From the NCBI RefSeq assembly GCF_902859805.1, contig NZ_CADIKC010000007.1:1-64000 (forward strand): a DNA stretch of 64,000 nucleotides, written 5' to 3'. Made by a program: the position numbers and the translations under genes. Source of the DNA: Paraburkholderia sediminicola (lineage in GTDB: Bacteria; Pseudomonadota; Gammaproteobacteria; Burkholderiales; Burkholderiaceae). Under the pieces are notes generated by a model. The model did no database searches, had not been told where the DNA came from, and was given only the letters and a program-made list of their open reading frames with translations. Each line of letters begins with the position of its first letter. The stretch's first letter is position 1. Of this stretch, positions 8,417 to 15,637 are shown in pieces.

Positions 8417-8968
8417 ATGGGTACCCATGAAATGGAACACGCCGACGACCATCGCGCCGTTAAGGGTGCGGTGGCGGCTCACAACTTCTCTGTGCCCGTG
8501 AAGACTGGCCTCTCAGAGGAACGGATTGTTACGCTCTGCGAGGGCCAGAGCGTAACAACGATTCTTCAGATTATTTCTGTCGAACGCGGTTGCGCCATCG
8601 AAGAACTGGTCCTCGTCCGCGAGGGCGAAGACGAACAATTGATAGAGGCAATGCTGGTTGATGCGGACTATCCCCATCAACGCCGTCATCACGTCCATCA
8701 TGTCGGTCAGGTTGCGGTGACGATCTATTACCAGGCTGGCGAACATCGTGGCGAATTCAAGCGGCGCGAACCTCTCGAAAAGCTTCTTGCCTGGGCTATT
8801 GAAGTGTTCAACATTGATCCGAGCATGGCGACTGAATTTGAACTCGCCCGCCACGGTCAGAAAGAAGAGTTGCCCTTGACTGAACATGTGGGCCATCTCG
8901 CCGGCCGTCAGCACGAGCTCGCGCTTGATCTTGTCCGCGGTGATATCGCCAACGGGAGCTGCCTGTGA
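8417..8968 (+). CDS. bilA: BilA: ISG15-like ubiquitin-like protein
   Basis: A 183-residue protein with two consecutive beta-grasp, ubiquitin-like segments: about residues 20-90, and 98-175 (VTIYYQAGEHRGEF through LALDLVRG). A His-rich linker (RRHHVHHVG) joins them. This is the layout of BilA, which is conjugated to phage structural proteins in Bil antiphage defence. The C-terminus is Gly180-Ser-Cys-Leu, so BilC may trim three residues to expose Gly180; this is inference. The ATG at 8417 is chosen because GAAAGG precedes it; a TTG at 8375 is less likely. The stop overlaps bilB by 4 bp (GTGA), which implies translational coupling. Confidence 0.82.
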   Translation: MGTHEMEHADDHRAVKGAVAAHNFSVPVKTGLSEERIVTLCEGQSVTTILQIISVERGCAIEELVLVREGEDEQLIEAMLVDADYPHQRRHHVHHVGQVAVTIYYQAGEHRGEFKRREPLEKLLAWAIEVFNIDPSMATEFELARHGQKEELPLTEHVGHLAGRQHELALDLVRGDIANGSCL

Positions 8969-9441
8969 TTGTCGACCCGAGCGCGGCTCGCGTCGAGGCC
9001 GACTTTCAGGACAGTGACTTTGTGAGCGGCTTAGAGACTGGTCGTTGGCGGGTCATTGCTTACACCTTTCCAACGCTCGACTTTGCGATCTCGGCGACCG
9101 AGCCGGACGGATCGCACAGCGAGTATGGGTTCAGGGCGGAGCTATCCAATTACCCCGGTCAGTCACCGACGGTCCGGATTTGGGACCATAAGGTCAACCA
9201 GCCGCTGGCAATCGATCGACGTCCGAAAGGCGGTCAGCGTGTCCTTATTACGTTCCAGCATTGGGGATCTGACACAGTCTATCGACCTTGGGAAAGGATG
9301 ACGGGTCCACACAACAACAACGCTGCTAACTATCCCCACTTGGCATGGCGCCCTGAGCGGCGCCTGACGTTCATCTTCGAGGACCTGTATGGCATCCTTA
9401 ATAGCAACGCTCGCGCGCGCTGCGTTCGGACCGCGGCCTGA
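8965..9441 (+). CDS. bilB: BilB: E2-like ubiquitin-conjugating fold protein
   Basis: A 158-residue protein starting with GTG. Length, position between bilA and the JAMM gene, and an E2-like core support BilB: GFRAELSNYPGQSPTVRIWD matches the strand preceding the E2 active site, and YPHLAWRPERRLTF matches the region after it. BilB would receive activated BilA from BilD and pass it to targets. One feature is odd: the only cysteine is Cys154, four residues from the end and outside the expected active-site position, where VYRPWERM is found. The last 53 bp overlap bilC. Confidence 0.72.
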   Translation: MIVDPSAARVEADFQDSDFVSGLETGRWRVIAYTFPTLDFAISATEPDGSHSEYGFRAELSNYPGQSPTVRIWDHKVNQPLAIDRRPKGGQRVLITFQHWGSDTVYRPWERMTGPHNNNAANYPHLAWRPERRLTFIFEDLYGILNSNARARCVRTAA

Positions 9442-9913
9442 AATCTTCTGTGACGCGGCGGTCTGGGATGCGGGTGTCGCAGAACTTCGTCGGCGCGCGG
9501 CGGGCCGTCGCGAGAGCGGCGCGTTCCTTTTGGGCACGAAGACAAAGGCGCGGCGCATTGAAGAATTTGTTTTCTATGACGACATCGATCCGAACGCGTT
9601 GCGAACTGGCATCGTCGAGATCGACGGCCGCCGGCTTGGGGACCTTTGGAATCATTGCCGGAAGACGGGCAAGAATGTCGTCGCCGATGTACACGTCCAT
9701 CCAGGCGGCTTTCAGCAAAGCCAATCTGATCAGGCGAATCCGATCGTGGCGGAAGTCGGCCACGTCGCTTTCATCCTTCCTCACTACGCGGCCAAGGAAA
9801 CGCGCCCAGGCGCAATTGGTGTCCACGAATATCTGGGAGCACGGCACTGGCGCGATCGTAGCCACGAACGTCCGTCCCCGGTTCATATCGGATGGTGGCC
9901 AAAATGGCATTAG
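9389..9913 (+). CDS. bilC: BilC: JAB/JAMM deubiquitinase-like peptidase
   Basis: A 174-residue protein of the JAB/MPN metalloprotease family. The zinc-site residues are visible: Glu42 in RRESGAFLLG, then the HVHPGG box with His102 and His104, Ser111 and Asp114. The spacing from His104 to Ser111 is one residue shorter than in canonical JAMM proteins. BilC would process the BilA tail and remove BilA from conjugates. GAGGA precedes the ATG at 9389 with good spacing. It overlaps bilB by 53 bp and bilD by 22 bp, so the four genes are one tightly packed operon. Confidence 0.87.
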   Translation: MASLIATLARAAFGPRPEIFCDAAVWDAGVAELRRRAAGRRESGAFLLGTKTKARRIEEFVFYDDIDPNALRTGIVEIDGRRLGDLWNHCRKTGKNVVADVHVHPGGFQQSQSDQANPIVAEVGHVAFILPHYAAKETRPGAIGVHEYLGARHWRDRSHERPSPVHIGWWPKWH

Positions 9914-11241
9914 ATCGTCATGTCTCGCGCCTTGCAAAGATTCTCGTCGACAGTGAACAGATAACGTTCGATGAAGCACAGGGAAGATTGCGAGCGCTAA
10001 CCCTTGAGATAGTAGTTGGCCCCGATGCAGTGTCTCCTGCCGCCCATGCCGCTGTGCTGACCGCCGTATCGGTAGGCCGCCGAACTTTTGTCGGTGGTGT
10101 CCGGGTGATTGGCGCCGTTGACCAACTGCATAATTCTGCGTTTCCTTTGTCCTCGGCCGCGCTTGGCGACGCCGCGACGGAAGTCGGGGCTCATGACTTC
10201 GAAGGCGTGCCTTCGCGCAGAATCGTTATCGGAACTGCGCCGATGCCGGAGGACGACTGGTCTGTAGGGGTCTGGTGGAACGGATGGCGGGCCGGTACGG
10301 CGCACCCTCAGGCGTGCGTTTGCGAGCATAGTGGCAATCCGCTCGTGGGAATCGCTGCCGCGGCGCTGGCCGTTGGTATGGCCTTTCAGGCCGAACGGGG
10401 ACAGTGCTTCGATTTGCGGTCGGAAGTCGAACTCTGGACGACGGTCGAGGGAAAAGAGGATGCCCCGGGCTTTTCGGAGGTTTTTCTGCCCGGAGCCCTG
10501 TGGCTGATTGGGCTAGGAAACCTTGGTCAAGCATTCCTCTGGGCGCTGGCCGCGCTGCCATATGAAAATCCCAGCGAAGTCTCTCTTGTCCTCCAAGACC
10601 GAGACAAGATCAGCGAAGAAAATTGGGCCACGTCGGTCCTTGTTGGAGACGATACCTATGGGGTTCTTAAGACGCGGATTGCGGAGCAATGGGCGTTGCG
10701 CAAGGGCTTCGACGTAAGACGTATTGACAGGATGCTTGCCGCCACAGACCGACTCGATGACGCTGACCCGCGCATTGCGCTCTGTGGTGTCGACAAAATC
10801 GAGGCACGCAAGCGTTTGGCCAGTATCGGGTTCGACTGTATCGTCGATGCGGGGCTGGGCCGGAGTGCGAGCGATTTCGATCGTTACCGCGTAACCATAT
10901 TCGACAGTGCGCGGCCAATCGACAAACACTTCGCGAACCAAACGGATGCGAAGACTGACGATGAAATTCCTCAGGTGCACGCTTATCAGCACCTGTTGGG
11001 GGAAATCGGTCGCTGTGGAGCGGCGGAGGTGGTCGGGGCGAGCGTCGCCGCGCCATATGTGAGCGCGCTGGCCGCGGTAGTTGCTGTTTCTCGGCTGATC
11101 GCAATAACGTCTGGCTGCAAGTGCCCGTCAAGCGAGGTCGGCCGACTTTCTTCATTGAACATGCGTCGCGTTGCTCCGATCGTCGACATCGATGCCAGAG
11201 GCGCGCGTCACGCTGGCAATCCAAAGGGATACGAGCGATAA
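9892..11241 (+). CDS. bilD: BilD: E1-like ThiF-family activating enzyme
   Basis: A 449-residue E1-like protein. The C-terminal half is a ThiF adenylation domain with the nucleotide loop GLGNLGQ at 207-213 and the segment ALCGVDKIEARK at 296-307. Candidate catalytic cysteines are Cys298, Cys316 and Cys375 (GRCGAAEVVGASVAAPYV). The N-terminal 200 residues form a separate domain, as in BilD proteins. It should adenylate the BilA C-terminus and hand it to BilB. ATG 9892 overlaps bilC; ATG 9904 is an alternative start. The full A-B-C-D order matches described Bil operons, some from Burkholderiales. Confidence 0.87.
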   Translation: MVAKMALDRHVSRLAKILVDSEQITFDEAQGRLRALTLEIVVGPDAVSPAAHAAVLTAVSVGRRTFVGGVRVIGAVDQLHNSAFPLSSAALGDAATEVGAHDFEGVPSRRIVIGTAPMPEDDWSVGVWWNGWRAGTAHPQACVCEHSGNPLVGIAAAALAVGMAFQAERGQCFDLRSEVELWTTVEGKEDAPGFSEVFLPGALWLIGLGNLGQAFLWALAALPYENPSEVSLVLQDRDKISEENWATSVLVGDDTYGVLKTRIAEQWALRKGFDVRRIDRMLAATDRLDDADPRIALCGVDKIEARKRLASIGFDCIVDAGLGRSASDFDRYRVTIFDSARPIDKHFANQTDAKTDDEIPQVHAYQHLLGEIGRCGAAEVVGASVAAPYVSALAAVVAVSRLIAITSGCKCPSSEVGRLSSLNMRRVAPIVDIDARGARHAGNPKGYER

Positions 11242-11325
11242 AAGCGGGTCGTGCGGGGCGGTACGCGTACTTCGGTCCTTTGCTTTCACGAGCGAACGTT
11301 TAATCCGAGGGACGTCGTTCAAAGA

Positions 11326-11351
11326 GCATCAACTGAAAGCATCAACCGAAA
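11326..11351. repeat. Two tandem 13-bp repeats similar to the left-edge repeats
   Basis: GCATCAACTGAAA (11326-11338) is followed directly by GCATCAACCGAAA (11339-11351), one mismatch apart. CATCAACCGAAA is shared exactly with the third copy of the tandem repeats at the left window edge. It may be a trace of the same insertion-sequence end, or chance. Confidence 0.4.
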
Positions 11352-11421
11352 ATCCCACATTCCACATCCCGCAGCGCACATTGCTCCGCGGTCCAATCAC
11401 GTAATACATTTACTCACGACT

Positions 11422-12282
11422 ATGAGCAAGCGAACAAACAGCCGTACCTTGGCAATTCGACTATCAAGAAAGAAAAGAAGCGAATCCGTAACCAAGCGAT
11501 TCGGGCTTGTCGACGTCGCGGCGATTGTGGCCGTCTTCGCGTTGGTCATGTGCGAATTCATGTTTCCGCTTGCCGACAAGGACTTTAGTGAGCAGGCTGC
11601 GCAACCTTTGGTAACCCTGAAATTGCTAGCAGCTCCTGCTGAAAATGCGATGGAGCGATTCGACAAGGCTCGAAGCGAATTTTTTGAAAACACCATGGGA
11701 CACACTCGAGATATTGGTGCCGTAGGTATGGACGCGGACCAACTCCTCGGTTTGGAACTTCAATATCTCTCCTACTATCGCGTCGCCAGCGTAGTCCTAC
11801 TCGATGAGCTAAGTCGTATGCAGATGCTGGAAAACGACATATCGAAAGTTGAGACGTCCATCTTGGCAAAACAGCTACCGTCCAGTTTTAACGTACTTAT
11901 TGCACTCCAGCCAAAGCTTGACGATTGTTTCAAGAAGGCGTTCACGGCCCAACACGCAATCGACGCCGCCTTGCAAGCCGGGCCGAACGAAACCACCAAG
12001 ACGTCCTTGATGATATCGACGTTGAGCATCCTTCCAGATTTTATTCGCGTCAAAAAAGCGCATTGGTTGGATTGTCAGAATAGCCTTATCGAGTTCGACA
12101 GGCGGTTGAGCGACGTGGCTGCAGCGTACCCAGCCGTTATCGAACAGTTAGATGCTCGCTCCGAATGGCAAAAGAAGATGCGCACTGTAATGCGTTGGCT
12201 TGCCACGTTGCTACTCTTTTACTGCGGACAGTTGTATCGGCGTCGATGGATGGAGGCTGCATCCTCGACACTCGGTGGCTAG
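11422..12282 (+). CDS. Hypothetical two-helix membrane protein
   Basis: I do not recognise this 286-residue protein. A basic N-terminus (KRTNSRTLAIRLSRKKR) precedes one membrane helix (about 32-52, AAIVAVFALVMCEFMFPL). A long, mostly helical soluble region follows, with a second helix near the end (about 258-274, WLATLLLFYCGQLY), so the middle probably faces one side as a hairpin. It is AT-richer than the core genes. It lies after bilD on the same strand and converges with the helicase. It might be a defence effector or simply cargo. An upstream in-frame start at 11251 would add 57 unlikely residues. Confidence 0.6.
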   Translation: MSKRTNSRTLAIRLSRKKRSESVTKRFGLVDVAAIVAVFALVMCEFMFPLADKDFSEQAAQPLVTLKLLAAPAENAMERFDKARSEFFENTMGHTRDIGAVGMDADQLLGLELQYLSYYRVASVVLLDELSRMQMLENDISKVETSILAKQLPSSFNVLIALQPKLDDCFKKAFTAQHAIDAALQAGPNETTKTSLMISTLSILPDFIRVKKAHWLDCQNSLIEFDRRLSDVAAAYPAVIEQLDARSEWQKKMRTVMRWLATLLLFYCGQLYRRRWMEAASSTLGG

Positions 12283-12305
12283 GCGGCGATGCTAGATCCC
12301 GAGCC

Positions 12306-12335
12306 GGCGGCGTCAGTCTATGCGCCGCCCGTTTG
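12306..12335. terminator. Possible terminator between convergent genes
   Basis: GGCGGCG (12306-12312) pairs with CGCCGCC (12323-12329) around a 10-base loop and is followed by only three T residues. It sits between the convergent membrane protein and zinc-protein genes, where a terminator is expected. The short T run makes this weak. Confidence 0.3.
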
Positions 12336-12348
12336 CGACTGCTACCTG

Positions 12349-12582
12349 CTAAGACGCCCCTTCGTCTTGCGGCTTTAGTTTTTGCAATTCAGTCAGCTTG
12401 GCAATGTCTCGCTCGATAATCGTTTGGGCACAAGCGGCGCAGTAGTGCTCCCAGCTACGTCCAGTTCGAACCTTCAGGCGAACATCACCTTTTTGGATGC
12501 GATGTTTTGCATTCGCTTGGCAATTGTGTGCGTGCAGTGCTCTATCGACCTGCACCTGATCGATTAGAGATCTAGTTGCCAT
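12349..12582 (-). CDS. Small CHCC zinc-ribbon-like protein
   Basis: A 77-residue protein with a probable zinc site: Cys and His in NCQANAKH, then a CAAC pair in WEHYCAACA about 20 residues later. Between them lies IQKGDVRLKVRTGRSW, which resembles the turn of PARP-type or CHCC fingers. The ATG at 12582 overlaps the helicase 3' end by 11 bp and has GAGGTG upstream, so it is coupled to the helicase. It is likely a nucleic-acid-binding accessory of that helicase; the function is inferred. Confidence 0.65.
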   Translation of the reverse strand: MATRSLIDQVQVDRALHAHNCQANAKHRIQKGDVRLKVRTGRSWEHYCAACAQTIIERDIAKLTELQKLKPQDEGAS

Positions 12583-14374
12583 TAAACACCTCGGCCACAG
12601 CAATTGCGACGAGCTCGCCAAACCTAGCTTCGATCAGGTCTAGTTCCTGCCGCGAAAAGTCGTGACGTTGACCAGCACTTCGACCAACGGCAGCATTCAC
12701 CTGCCGATCAATCGCGGATTTGAGAACAATCAAGTTCTGACGACCGAGCCGTTGACGATCTAGGTCGCTCCCACCCGGATTGATGCCGCGCGCCTGGAGG
12801 ATGCGTGCAGCCTCGTTCATGCTTCGCGTGGCGAGCGTTGATCGCATTGCTTGGCGTTGTGCAACCTTCGTGGTCGGCACAGGCTTCAGCGTTTGACTTC
12901 CTGGATCGAATTCGTTTGGAATGAGTCCGCGCTCTTGTAGTAGTCGGATTGCGGCAGCCTCATCTCCTGCTAGCAGTGGCAATTCTTCGATGTGAACTTC
13001 CGACTGAGCGCGAACTTCGACCTCTACCTCCTGCCTCACGTCTGGGACTATCTCACGTTCGCTTTCTGAGCTGCCCGGGTCCATACCCTCCAACGGAAGT
13101 AACTGATCGAAATATTCTTGGTCGGCCTGACTGTACTCTTGAAAATCCGACCATTGGCGGGCGATGTTTGCGCCCGCATGGAACACGACGACGCCACGGT
13201 TTTCGGGGTGATCTGGTGCGTTTTGCCGAATTACCCGCATAACACGACCCACGAATTGCACAAAGGGCGACAGGTTGCTGAATATGCTGAAAACTGCCGC
13301 AACAGAGAGGTATGGATGATCGAAGCCTTCTCCGAGCTTTCGTACTTGCACGATAACGTCCAGTTCGTGCCCCTCGAGTCGCTGCATAACCCGCTGGTTC
13401 GCCGCGCCATCTTGCCGAGAATGCACATAATCTGCTCGCTGCCCTCGTGCTCGGTATGCTTCGACAATCTGGGCGCAGTGTTCGAAGTTCAAGGCGGACG
13501 CAATGATCTTGAGGCGAGATTCGCCCGTCTCGTCACGCAAGCGCTGTAGCTCCCGGATAGAGGCATCGACGATGGTATTGAGGGTCTCGGCAGATGTAAC
13601 GATGCTCCGGCGAAAATCCGCTTCTTGCTCGCCCAAGCGGCGGACTTCATCTAGCGTGACTTCGATTTCTTGTCCGTCGGCTCGTCGAACATAACGTAGC
13701 GTGCGCGGATTGAGTTGAACTGCCTTGAGATGCTTAACGTAGCCTTCACGTATCGCACGGGAGATAGGATAAGAATAGAGTACCCGCCCCGCCATTATTT
13801 GGCCATCGGCGCGCATGGGTGTTGCACTGAAATTGACGATACGCGCTTGTGGGAAACGATTCTTAAGCACCTCCCACGTTGCGGCGACGCTATGATGCCC
13901 TTCGTCAAATAGGATCAGATCGAAGAAGTCGTCAGGTAGATTTTGCAGCCAGCGATTTTCGTCGCCTTGCAACTGCTGAATGTTAGTCACGACGACGTCA
14001 GCCTCTTCTAAGTCGGCGCGATTTGTAGTCGTTCCGCGTATCTCTACCGGTTCCGGGTAGGGGCCAACGTCCAAGACGTGACATTTCTGATAAAACATTC
14101 GCGGATTGGTCGGATTGAAATCCGATTCAAGTTGGCTCGCAATCGAGACCCCGGGCGCAACCACGAGCGCTCGACTTGATCGAAATGCGAAAGGTGCGAG
14201 TGTTATCGTGCCGGACTTTCCACATCCAACGGGCAGGACTATTCCGACTTCTCTCTCGGTTTCGGAAGGGGCATTCGCATATTCAACGAGCGCCTGGAAT
14301 GCTTCGCGTTGCGGAGTTCGGATATGTTGATTTCCAGCAATATCGGGTCGCCGGTCTTGAAACGGTTTGGTCAT
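12572..14374 (-). CDS. Superfamily 2 DEAD/DEAH-type helicase
   Basis: A 600-residue SF2 ATPase. Motif I is LPVGCGKSG. Motif II is DEGHH, a variant of DEAH. Motif III is SATP, and motif VI is QFVGRVMRV. The C-terminal 190 residues are a mostly charged, helical extension ending in a region rich in Arg and Glu that I cannot assign. The ATG at 14374 has AAGGA seven bases upstream; an upstream start at 14479 would add 35 residues. Position in an accessory island beside Bil, with a coupled zinc protein, suggests a nucleic-acid-sensing or restriction-like defence role, but no nuclease domain is visible. Confidence 0.85.
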   Translation of the reverse strand: MTKPFQDRRPDIAGNQHIRTPQREAFQALVEYANAPSETEREVGIVLPVGCGKSGTITLAPFAFRSSRALVVAPGVSIASQLESDFNPTNPRMFYQKCHVLDVGPYPEPVEIRGTTTNRADLEEADVVVTNIQQLQGDENRWLQNLPDDFFDLILFDEGHHSVAATWEVLKNRFPQARIVNFSATPMRADGQIMAGRVLYSYPISRAIREGYVKHLKAVQLNPRTLRYVRRADGQEIEVTLDEVRRLGEQEADFRRSIVTSAETLNTIVDASIRELQRLRDETGESRLKIIASALNFEHCAQIVEAYRARGQRADYVHSRQDGAANQRVMQRLEGHELDVIVQVRKLGEGFDHPYLSVAAVFSIFSNLSPFVQFVGRVMRVIRQNAPDHPENRGVVVFHAGANIARQWSDFQEYSQADQEYFDQLLPLEGMDPGSSESEREIVPDVRQEVEVEVRAQSEVHIEELPLLAGDEAAAIRLLQERGLIPNEFDPGSQTLKPVPTTKVAQRQAMRSTLATRSMNEAARILQARGINPGGSDLDRQRLGRQNLIVLKSAIDRQVNAAVGRSAGQRHDFSRQELDLIEARFGELVAIAVAEVFNGN

Positions 14375-15079
14375 TGTTTTTCCTTGTATGTTTCCGATTG
14401 CTCCGTGCACCGTGTGGATCGCGGCGGCCGGTGCGACGTGCGTACTCTCATTGCACAAAGCGCCCTCGGTTGACGACAAGTTACTGTTGCAGAGTCAGTT
14501 CTAGGCTCCGGGGGAAACCTGAGACAACCAACGCCGCCGGTAATTTTGGCCGGATCTAGCCTGCCGCTTTTCATCTAAGGAAAACAATACACCATACCTA
14601 GTGCGATTTTTGGCCTTGTCTTCAATCTGAGGCTGCGCGGCTTGGGTTTGGCCGCGTTGTAGTGCGTTGGCCGCAGCACGGCGTGGAAGGATTTTTGAGC
14701 GCGAGCGTTGCAGAATGGGGGCGTTTGACCACAGGATGTGAGGTTTCTCGCTAGCGAGTGCCTTCAGTTACGTCGTTATCGCATTGCCTGCCCGGTGATG
14801 AATTAGTCGGGCAACTGAATCCAGAGCGGTTACACGAGAAGAGCGATAGGGGCGCGGCCGCGAGTCGCAACGTGTTTTTTGAACTCCCCGAGCGCGCCTG
14901 ATGAGTGTGATCAATTCCGGGGTTTACCCTCGGCCGAATGCCGCTCGCTAAGTTTTGCAAGGCGACATCATCAGAAATGGCTAGGTGTCGTGCCGGCGCG
15001 CGCGACCCTGCAGCACGGCGACGCCGATTCTAAGTCATTGTTTTTTTATGGAAAGTTCGCGCCATTGCGGTGTCCGGAC
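14375..15079. other. Gap between helicase and groES region, no gene seen
   Basis: About 700 bases with only short ORFs of poor composition. It should hold the helicase promoter. It probably spans the junction between accessory island and core chromosome. Confidence 0.4.
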
Positions 15080-15142
15080 GTCGGTTGCGAGTTCAAACTT
15101 AAGTGAACAAAGTTCAAAGTTAAGTGAATCTCGACAACCGAC
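15080..15142. repeat. Inverted repeat enclosing two 17-bp direct repeats
   Basis: GTCGGTTG (15080-15087) and CAACCGAC (15135-15142) are perfect inverted copies. Between them, GTTCAAACTTAAGTGAA (15091-15107) and GTTCAAAGTTAAGTGAA (15112-15128) are direct repeats with one mismatch and a 21-bp period. The structure resembles an insertion-sequence end or an attachment site and lies at the boundary with the groESL promoter. Confidence 0.6.
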
Positions 15143-15164
15143 AACTGTCAAGGCGACATCCCTT

Positions 15165-15194
15165 CTTGAATTTGTCACCACCCGTCCATATAAT
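15165..15194 (+). promoter_or_regulatory. groESL promoter
   Basis: TTGAAT (15166-15171) and a perfect TATAAT (15189-15194) are 17 bp apart. Overlapping them, CTTGAA and CCATAT also fit a heat-shock sigma32 promoter. The -10 box ends where the CIRCE operator begins. Confidence 0.85.
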
Positions 15195-15220
15195 TAGCAC
15201 TCGCTGCACGAGAGTGCTAA
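15194..15220. promoter_or_regulatory. CIRCE operator (HrcA binding site)
   Basis: TTAGCACTC (15194-15202) and GAGTGCTAA (15212-15220) form the exact CIRCE inverted repeat with the canonical 9-bp spacer. HrcA is the known repressor of groESL through this element in many bacteria. Confidence 0.97.
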
Positions 15221-15292
15221 CAACATCGCCGGTTGGCTCAGCCAGCCGGGTTTTCTCAGCGTTCTTCAGTCTCAATCAAGAGAGGAGTATGT

Positions 15293-15583
15293 ATGAACCT
15301 TCGTCCTTTGCATGATCGCGTGATCGTCAAACGTCTGGATCAAGAAACCAAGACCGCGTCGGGCATCGTGATCCCCGAAGCCGCAGCAGAAAAGCCGGAT
15401 CAAGGCGAAATTCTGGCAGTCGGCCCGGGCAAGCGTGACGACAAAGGCGCACAAATCGCCCTCGACGTGAAAGTTGGTGACCGCGTCCTGTTCGGCAAGT
15501 ATGCAGGCCAGACCGTCAAGGTCGACGGCAACGAACTGCTCGTGATGCGCGAAGAAGACATCATGGCCGTGGTGCAGAAGTAA
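15293..15583 (+). CDS. groES: Co-chaperonin GroES
   Basis: A 96-residue co-chaperonin, the 10-kDa lid of the GroEL folding chamber in the cytoplasm. MNLRPLHDRVIVKR at the start, the mobile-loop region KTASGIVIP, and the C-terminal NELLVMREEDIMAVVQK are all family-typical, as is the length. AGAGGAG lies just upstream of the ATG. It is followed 54 bp later by groEL in the standard operon and is controlled by the CIRCE element upstream. Confidence 0.98.
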   Translation: MNLRPLHDRVIVKRLDQETKTASGIVIPEAAAEKPDQGEILAVGPGKRDDKGAQIALDVKVGDRVLFGKYAGQTVKVDGNELLVMREEDIMAVVQK

Positions 15584-15637
15584 GCGCCAGTCGCTACTTT
15601 TCCCGGTCATATCCCAAAGAATTCAAGGAGTTAGAAG

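Noticed and set aside
13118..13549. 143-codon plus-strand ORF opposite the helicase
   Set aside because: It lies over the conserved helicase motifs on the minus strand, so it is a shadow.
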